52,637 nucleotides of DNA from Candidatus Saccharimonadota bacterium (GTDB taxonomy: Bacteria; Patescibacteriota; Saccharimonadia; Saccharimonadales; Saccharimonadaceae). This document shows, in pieces, positions 48,586 through 52,637 of the stretch. The notes beneath the pieces were generated by a model that was given only the letters and a program-made list of their open reading frames with translations, had not been told where the DNA came from and searched no databases. The stretch spans positions 1-52,637 of the forward strand of contig CAJPPG010000003.1 in NCBI GenBank assembly GCA_905372495.1, read 5' to 3'. Numbering within the stretch: position 1 is the first letter of the stretch; every line of letters starts with the position of its first letter. A program made the position numbers and the translations under genes.

Positions 48586-49210
48586 TCAGAATTTGAAATA
48601 GTCCTTGTGTAGAGGACCTTTTTGTTGGTCAATTTCGAGATTCGAAACCATATTTCGCACCAAAATGTCCTTTTCGACGAGATCTCCTTTTTCTAACCTG
48701 TTAATTAGCGAATTTAGCGAGTTCGAAAAATTTTCGATGGTTATGCGTAATTTTTCAGGATTCTTGTTTTTGGCTTCAATTTGCTTGATTCTTTCGTCTA
48801 TAGTTACTTTTGTCTTTTGCAAATCTGTTATGTCTTTTTTTGAGCTTGCCTTTGACGGCCTTTAGTGACTCTTTGTCGAGCTCAGCATACTTTTCCGCTA
48901 GGTCGTCAATCTTGCGCTGTTTCTGCGTTTTCTGGCCTAAGAGCCCGTGTTTCTCGACAGTCGCTCCTTGCATCTTCTTATTCGCATATTCGCTCATATC
49001 GTCGATAAAGCTTATAAAGTCGTATTTCTCGCTGATACGTCCAAACTCTTGGTAGAGTTGGTCCATAATTACGTGCATGCGTTCGAACTTATCGTAATCG
49101 CGTGAATTAAACTTGCCGTTATGCTCGAGCATAAAACTTTCAAGCTGTCGGGCGGTAACCGGTATTGATTCTCCGGGCTTTACTTTCTTGAATGGTTGGC
49201 ATTTTGCCAT
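48586..49210 (-). pseudogene. Coiled-coil protein gene interrupted by a frameshift
   Basis: Frame 1 (49210 to 48776, 144 residues, starting MAKCQPFKKVKPGES) is followed in the +1 frame by a continuation to 48586 ending NMVSNLEIDQQKGP. Removing one A from the A7 run near 48833-48839 joins them smoothly as GKLKKDITDLQKTKVTIDER, giving one helical protein of about 207 residues. GAGGTC precedes the ATG and the gene lies 29 nt after the HEPN-motif gene, so an operon. The tail vaguely recalls the C-terminal coiled coil of serine recombinases (LEKGDLV, SNL), but no catalytic domain is present. It may be a recent mutation, a phase-variable tract or a sequencing error. Confidence 0.5.
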
Positions 49211-49239
49211 AGTGACCTCGTCTCTTTTGAGATTGCGCC

Positions 49240-50574
49240 CTATATGGCGGTCTTGGAAGATCCGTGTTTCTCTCCGTTTTCGTATAGATTTTTCGCAAAA
49301 AGCGTTGCGCGTGATAGGAATTCTAGTTTATCTGAAAGAGGATAATTTGGCGTCTTGATTTTTGCATTTATAATATTGCATAGTTTCCGGATCAATTCAC
49401 TCGAATAATATGCAGCTTCTAGTGACTCTACTCCATTAAAATCTCCTGTTAGGAAGCGATGCGTCAGGTCATCTCTCCTTTTTCTGCAATACTTAGACCA
49501 GTCGTTGAAGTTTATATCGTTTTTCAGTTTTGTATTACTAGGATAGTTTAGTAACTCCTTAAGTTTATGCCAGAGTTCACTTATTTTTTCTATTTTTGAG
49601 AAATCTTTGTAAATAGTATCCTTTTCATCGCCTGCGGCAATGCGTATTTCACAGTATAGATATCCTAAAGACATCTCGACGAAATTATCAGATGATATGA
49701 TTGATTCATTATAAAAGCCCAGACACCTTAAGTTGATTGCTTCTTGTATTTTTGAAACAAGTTTAAAGATTTTATCGTTGCTAAAAGTTTTATTGATGTG
49801 CGATGACCTAAAAAGAGCTAATTCCTCATCTGTGTTCGGTGATGAGTTAAATATTTCGCTATAAATATTTCCGTGTACGTTGAAATTTTCTCTTGCTAAT
49901 ATCTTTTTGATTTTTCGATTAAAGATGAAATACTTTATCACCGAGGGAGCTGACAAGACGGTAATCGGATGAAAATAATGATTATGTCTAAAGGAAGTTG
50001 CCTGAAAGCTTGAAATCATATCGTTACAAGTCTTTATTGCTTCTTCGTAAATGTTCAGCATTTTTGCGCTATCTTTATTTTTAAAAGCTAATGATGCTGA
50101 ATCTTTGCATATAGAGACTATCAGATATGAGATTTTTATTGGAGCAGTACCAACTAATATAATTTTTGAAACAACCGTCGTACAACAAGCTTCATTGATT
50201 AATGTTTTATCTAGACTAATTGAAACTGCGTTGTAGGGGCTGTTTAATGGGATATGGAAGTCTAAGGGGATAATAAAGGAGACTACATTATCTGGGATAT
50301 ATTGATCATTTACACAGTTCTCTTTACAAATTTTTTCAATATCCTTTTCGAAACAGTCCAGAATGTTTTTTTCTATCTCAGAATATTGCCCCTCATCTTT
50401 TTGGTTTGACAGGGCATCAACTAGCGTTGGCATCGGCAAGACATCATGACCTTCAGAATAAAAGTCGAACAGCTCTTTTTCGCTCCGTAGTATAGCGGAC
50501 ATTGCTGTCTTTTTTTGCCTTGTTTTTCTTCGAGCGACTACCTTTTTGTGATTTCTTTTATTATTCTTAGCCAT
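49240..50574 (-). CDS. HEPN-motif protein of unknown function
   Basis: 444 residues. A basic N-terminus (NNKRNHKKVVARRKTRQKK), a long middle not recognised (LYCEIRIAAGDE, NDMISSFQATSFRHNHYF), and near the C-terminus WSKYCRKRRDDLTHRF, where R367-x4-H372 fits the RxxxxH catalytic motif of HEPN ribonucleases such as Apea-like and abortive-infection proteins. Expected to be an RNA-cutting or dimeric effector if the motif is real. AAAGGAG before the ATG and an extended -10 upstream with an inverted repeat just behind it. The next gene follows after 29 nt and could be its partner. Confidence 0.45.
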   Translation of the reverse strand: MAKNNKRNHKKVVARRKTRQKKTAMSAILRSEKELFDFYSEGHDVLPMPTLVDALSNQKDEGQYSEIEKNILDCFEKDIEKICKENCVNDQYIPDNVVSFIIPLDFHIPLNSPYNAVSISLDKTLINEACCTTVVSKIILVGTAPIKISYLIVSICKDSASLAFKNKDSAKMLNIYEEAIKTCNDMISSFQATSFRHNHYFHPITVLSAPSVIKYFIFNRKIKKILARENFNVHGNIYSEIFNSSPNTDEELALFRSSHINKTFSNDKIFKLVSKIQEAINLRCLGFYNESIISSDNFVEMSLGYLYCEIRIAAGDEKDTIYKDFSKIEKISELWHKLKELLNYPSNTKLKNDINFNDWSKYCRKRRDDLTHRFLTGDFNGVESLEAAYYSSELIRKLCNIINAKIKTPNYPLSDKLEFLSRATLFAKNLYENGEKHGSSKTAI

Positions 50575-50612
50575 TACGCTCCTTTATGCTGGTCGATTGC
50601 TAACTATTTAAG

Positions 50613-50648
50613 AACGATTTTAGTTCAATCGTTTATTTTATTATATCA
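50613..50648 (-). promoter_or_regulatory. Promoter and operator-like inverted repeat of the HEPN-motif gene
   Basis: TGATATAAT (50640-50648) and, starting about 7 nt downstream, AACGATT-N7-AATCGTT (50613-50633), which can be an operator or a leader hairpin. AT-rich sequence to 50761 holds no further feature. Confidence 0.5.
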
Positions 50649-50761
50649 TTGACATTGTAATTTAATTATTTTCTAAAATACTTATGTTATCCTAATTCGT
50701 GGTCGTATCTGCTCTAGGAAATACTTAAAAGTTCGAATCTCTTTGCCTGTATATGCATATT

Positions 50762-50992
50762 TCAGAATTCGCACGGCATTAGAATAGGGTAGTCCTTTTC
50801 AGGTATAACCTTGATCTTCGCAGTGCATTCGGGGTGGTCAATACATCGGTCCACAACCATGCAAAGCCGAATAAGTATGTCTGGTCGCCCCTCATCAATA
50901 GTGAAATATTGATAAGAATTGCCTACAAAGGTAGTTCTTTTTATTTGTAAAAATGGCAGGCATTTTAGTGGCTCCAAATTCTTCACCGTCAA
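50762..50992 (-). CDS. Hypothetical small protein
   Basis: 76 residues from TTG (or GTG at residue 3). Sequence is protein-like with four Cys (KCLPF, LCMVVDRCIDHPEC) but no family, promoter or ribosome binding site is recognised; it may be a fragment. The A/T-rich spacer to 51143 contains one short hairpin (AACCG-AAAA-CGGTT). Confidence 0.3.
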   Translation of the reverse strand: MTVKNLEPLKCLPFLQIKRTTFVGNSYQYFTIDEGRPDILIRLCMVVDRCIDHPECTAKIKVIPEKDYPILMPCEF

Positions 50993-51143
50993 ACATTAAG
51001 CCTACGAGAAAAAGTCATTTTTGGAACCGAAAACGGTTTTCAGTTTCTTCTATTTCATGAAATTTCTCGACTAGGCTCGATAGTTTATTAACATTAAACT
51101 TCATCAACTGTTTAATACTATTTTTTCTGTATGTAGGTAAATA

Positions 51144-51434
51144 TCACATACTTTCTTGCATATATCTATAAACTATTGTAATTATTTTCTGAATATCCTC
51201 ATTGGTATTCTTGAAGAAAACCTTATCATATACTACATCTGGGTATTTACGCAAGGCATCGCTAACGAGAGCATGTATAAACGATTGAGTGGCACCAGAA
51301 ACTCCATCAAAATCAAAGGTAATACCCTCTTCTTTTTCTAGTGCTGGCAATAGTGTATTTATTCGAATATCTTTTGCTATATCTTTATTTTCAGCGAAAT
51401 CGCCGGCCAACTTTTTTATTTTTATAGTAATCAT
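51144..51434 (-). CDS. STAS-like DUF4325 protein
   Basis: 96 residues. The core ITFDFDGVSGATQSFIHALVSDALRKYPDV is typical of the DUF4325 family, which has a STAS-like fold related to anti-sigma-factor antagonists. AAGGAG lies before the ATG. It follows the GHKL ATPase gene by only 9 nt, so the two are cotranscribed; by analogy with SpoIIAA/SpoIIAB the ATPase could phosphorylate or bind the STAS-like partner. Confidence 0.75.
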   Translation of the reverse strand: MITIKIKKLAGDFAENKDIAKDIRINTLLPALEKEEGITFDFDGVSGATQSFIHALVSDALRKYPDVVYDKVFFKNTNEDIQKIITIVYRYMQESM

Positions 51435-51443
51435 ATGTTCTCC

Positions 51444-52409
51444 TTATATAAAATTAGGCTCACGATATTTACGTTCTTTTCGTTCATGAATTGCCGTTTC
51501 ATATACATTACCAATCATATCTAGCATCTGTTTGAACTCTACAGTTGTGTCAAGAGAAATATCTACTGCTACCAAAGTTCCGTCAAAACGAGCAAGACCA
51601 GTTTTCCGGACGCATGAGTCTTCGAATGGGTTTGCTTTTAACTTTGGCTTCTTTTGGTCGGGTCTGGTTTTCTTTAATACGTAAGCTGCATCTCCGCTAT
51701 AAATTGCAAAATTATTTCGTGTGGTCTTTGCTATTGATTTTATAAAAAACAATCCAGCTCCTGCGTTTTCCGAAGTTCCGCCCTCTTTCCTTGTAGTGCC
51801 CGATATCCCAGGCGTAAGCGCAAGTTGAATAGCATCTTCGTCAGTTCTTGGATGCCAGATCTTGAGTCCTTTCCATAAACCAATTCCGGCATCACATATA
51901 GCAAGACTAATCCGATTAGTGTTCTTAAAATATTGTGCGGCAACAATTGCTCCTGAATCTACATGTGCGTGCTCTAGAACATTACGTACCAATTCGCCTA
52001 TAATGTATTTAATCGTAGAAGCGTCATTTTCTTCTAAGTGCAAGAGTGGAACCATTTCTGTTATGAAGTGAGATTGGTCAGAAGAATTCTTAATAATAGT
52101 AATAGGGATGAAACGTCCTGATGGATCTTTATGTTCGTAGCTCCCAAAAGGTGATGGAGTTTTTACAAAGTTATACAATCCCATGCGATCTAGATACCTA
52201 GCAGATTCAGGAACATTGGATATTATTTCGGAGTTTTCTTTACCCACTTTGTTTGCTAGGGCTGCGGTTAACGCTAGATGAGCTGGGTGCACATTTACCC
52301 ATCTTTCATCAGTGACTATTTCTAACTTTTTTGGATTGTCAAAATCAAGACGTTGGACGAAATGACCGAAATACCTTAAATTTCCTTGGTTGCTGAAATA
52401 TATTCGCAT
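51444..52409 (-). CDS. GHKL-type ATPase, partner of the DUF4325 protein
   Basis: 321 residues. The N-terminal 100 residues are not recognised. The HATPase fold shows an N box E139-L-V-R-N143, G1 box D173-A-G-I-G177 and a G2-like NAGAGLFFIKSI. There is no histidine-phosphorylation (HisKA) domain, and the last 60 residues contain a further beta segment (LVAVDISLDTTVEFKQMLDMIG). It resembles anti-sigma kinases, or GHKL ATPases in anti-phage systems. Leaderless start (TAAAAT, 6 nt, ATG). Confidence 0.7.
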   Translation of the reverse strand: MRIYFSNQGNLRYFGHFVQRLDFDNPKKLEIVTDERWVNVHPAHLALTAALANKVGKENSEIISNVPESARYLDRMGLYNFVKTPSPFGSYEHKDPSGRFIPITIIKNSSDQSHFITEMVPLLHLEENDASTIKYIIGELVRNVLEHAHVDSGAIVAAQYFKNTNRISLAICDAGIGLWKGLKIWHPRTDEDAIQLALTPGISGTTRKEGGTSENAGAGLFFIKSIAKTTRNNFAIYSGDAAYVLKKTRPDQKKPKLKANPFEDSCVRKTGLARFDGTLVAVDISLDTTVEFKQMLDMIGNVYETAIHERKERKYREPNFI

Positions 52410-52415
52410 AATAGT

Positions 52416-52421
52416 ATTTTA
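52416..52421 (-). promoter_or_regulatory. Leaderless promoter of the GHKL-DUF4325 pair
   Basis: TAAAAT, 6 nt, ATG at 52409. Confidence 0.6.
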
Positions 52422-52442
52422 TCGTATAATTACAGATTTGTA

Positions 52443-52516
52443 AAATATGTAATTATAGGAGGAGTAATATTATATGTTTCCTATAAATCCATGTTTCCGA
52501 AATATGTAATTATAGG
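52443..52516. repeat. Direct repeats upstream of the GHKL gene
   Basis: AAATATGTAATTATAGG at 52443-52459 and 52500-52516, with ATGTTTCC also twice between. No ORF in 52422-52637. Confidence 0.7.
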
Positions 52517-52637
52517 GACATTAACATTGTAGGGATAAGTTATTCCTTTACATTGGTCCAATGTTCGTCTTCTTGTTATTTCTAATTAGAATATAACTCC
52601 GTAGTTCCACTTTAGTGTTTACACATAACTATTAACA

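Noticed and set aside
48520..48600. tRNA-Lys 3' end as attachment site of an integrated element
   Set aside because: No second copy of the tRNA 3' end and no integrase catalytic domain found in the window.
48833..48839. Programmed frameshift at the A7 run
   Set aside because: The reading frame does not place the codons as X-XXY-YYZ and the needed shift is +1, so a simple insertion is more likely.
50730..50755. T-arm-like sequence GTTCGAATCTC, possible tRNA remnant
   Set aside because: No matching acceptor, D-arm or anticodon arm upstream; too short to support.
1..52637. UGA recoding as in Gracilibacteria/Absconditabacteria
   Set aside because: TGA ends genes at the expected places (e.g. 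1271-1273) and core proteins do not need in-frame UGA.

Overview
The window looks like chromosomal DNA of a small-genome bacterium of the Candidate Phyla Radiation (Patescibacteria), most likely a Saccharibacterium (TM7). The reasons are the mix of divergent but intact core genes, a VirB6/TrbL-like giant membrane protein of the kind common in that group, large unrecognised surface proteins, an LPxTG protein, and tRNAs that all encode their CCA ends. TGA is an ordinary stop (for example at 1271-1273), which argues against the UGA-recoding Gracilibacteria and Absconditabacteria. This assignment is inference; no 16S gene is present.

Layout. 1-2.8 kb: a histidine phosphatase and a three-gene cassette (guanylate-kinase-like, APH-fold phosphotransferase, YgjV-like membrane protein) with consensus promoter and Shine-Dalgarno sites. 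2.8-6.5 kb: a gene remnant, an orphan ORF, a bPH-domain membrane protein, ruvA and a CCA/poly(A)-polymerase-type nucleotidyltransferase. 6.5-31.2 kb: the housekeeping core: tRNA-Ser and tRNA-Met(CAU), yebC, tilS, lepA, an NMP-kinase-like gene, a BspA/DUF285 surface protein, hrcA-grpE under a CIRCE-like operator, a phosphoketolase split into two overlapping genes, a PIN-TRAM protein, a glycine-rich surface protein, a class A PBP, tyrS, recA-recX, a PRC-barrel protein, a PMM-like HAD phosphatase, tpiA, a tail-anchored coiled-coil protein, tRNA-His and tRNA-Gly. 31.2-43 kb: an accessory envelope/secretion region with unknown secreted and membrane proteins, an LPKTG protein, a probable lipoprotein and a 1317-residue VirB6-like protein. 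43-45 kb: folD and murB. 45-52.6 kb: a second accessory region with an orphan gene behind a long structured leader, a 29-residue basic peptide, a membrane-anchored methyltransferase flanked by partial duplications, a TIR-like protein, a frameshifted coiled-coil gene, a HEPN-motif protein, and a GHKL ATPase paired with a STAS-like DUF4325 protein. This last stretch resembles a defence or signalling island, with tRNA-Arg and tRNA-Lys inside it.

Two expression styles stand out. At least 13 genes have a -10 hexamer (usually extended, TGnTATAAT) followed by only 5-6 nt and then the start codon, so they should make leaderless mRNAs. By contrast, four units in the accessory regions (32214, 33310-35470, 37421, 45357) use TTGACA-16/17-TATAAT-like promoters, 73-240 nt hairpin-rich leaders and strong Shine-Dalgarno sites. 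One of those leaders contains a CCTCCT that can pair with its own ribosome binding site.

The most unusual items are the leaderless promoter grammar, the structured-leader set with its envelope proteins, the split phosphoketolase, a possible structured RNA at 35.5 kb, a heptanucleotide repeat carrying four ATGs at the start of a surface protein, and several partial duplications at gene ends that look like recombination scars. No alignment or folding software was run; all family calls are from motif reading.
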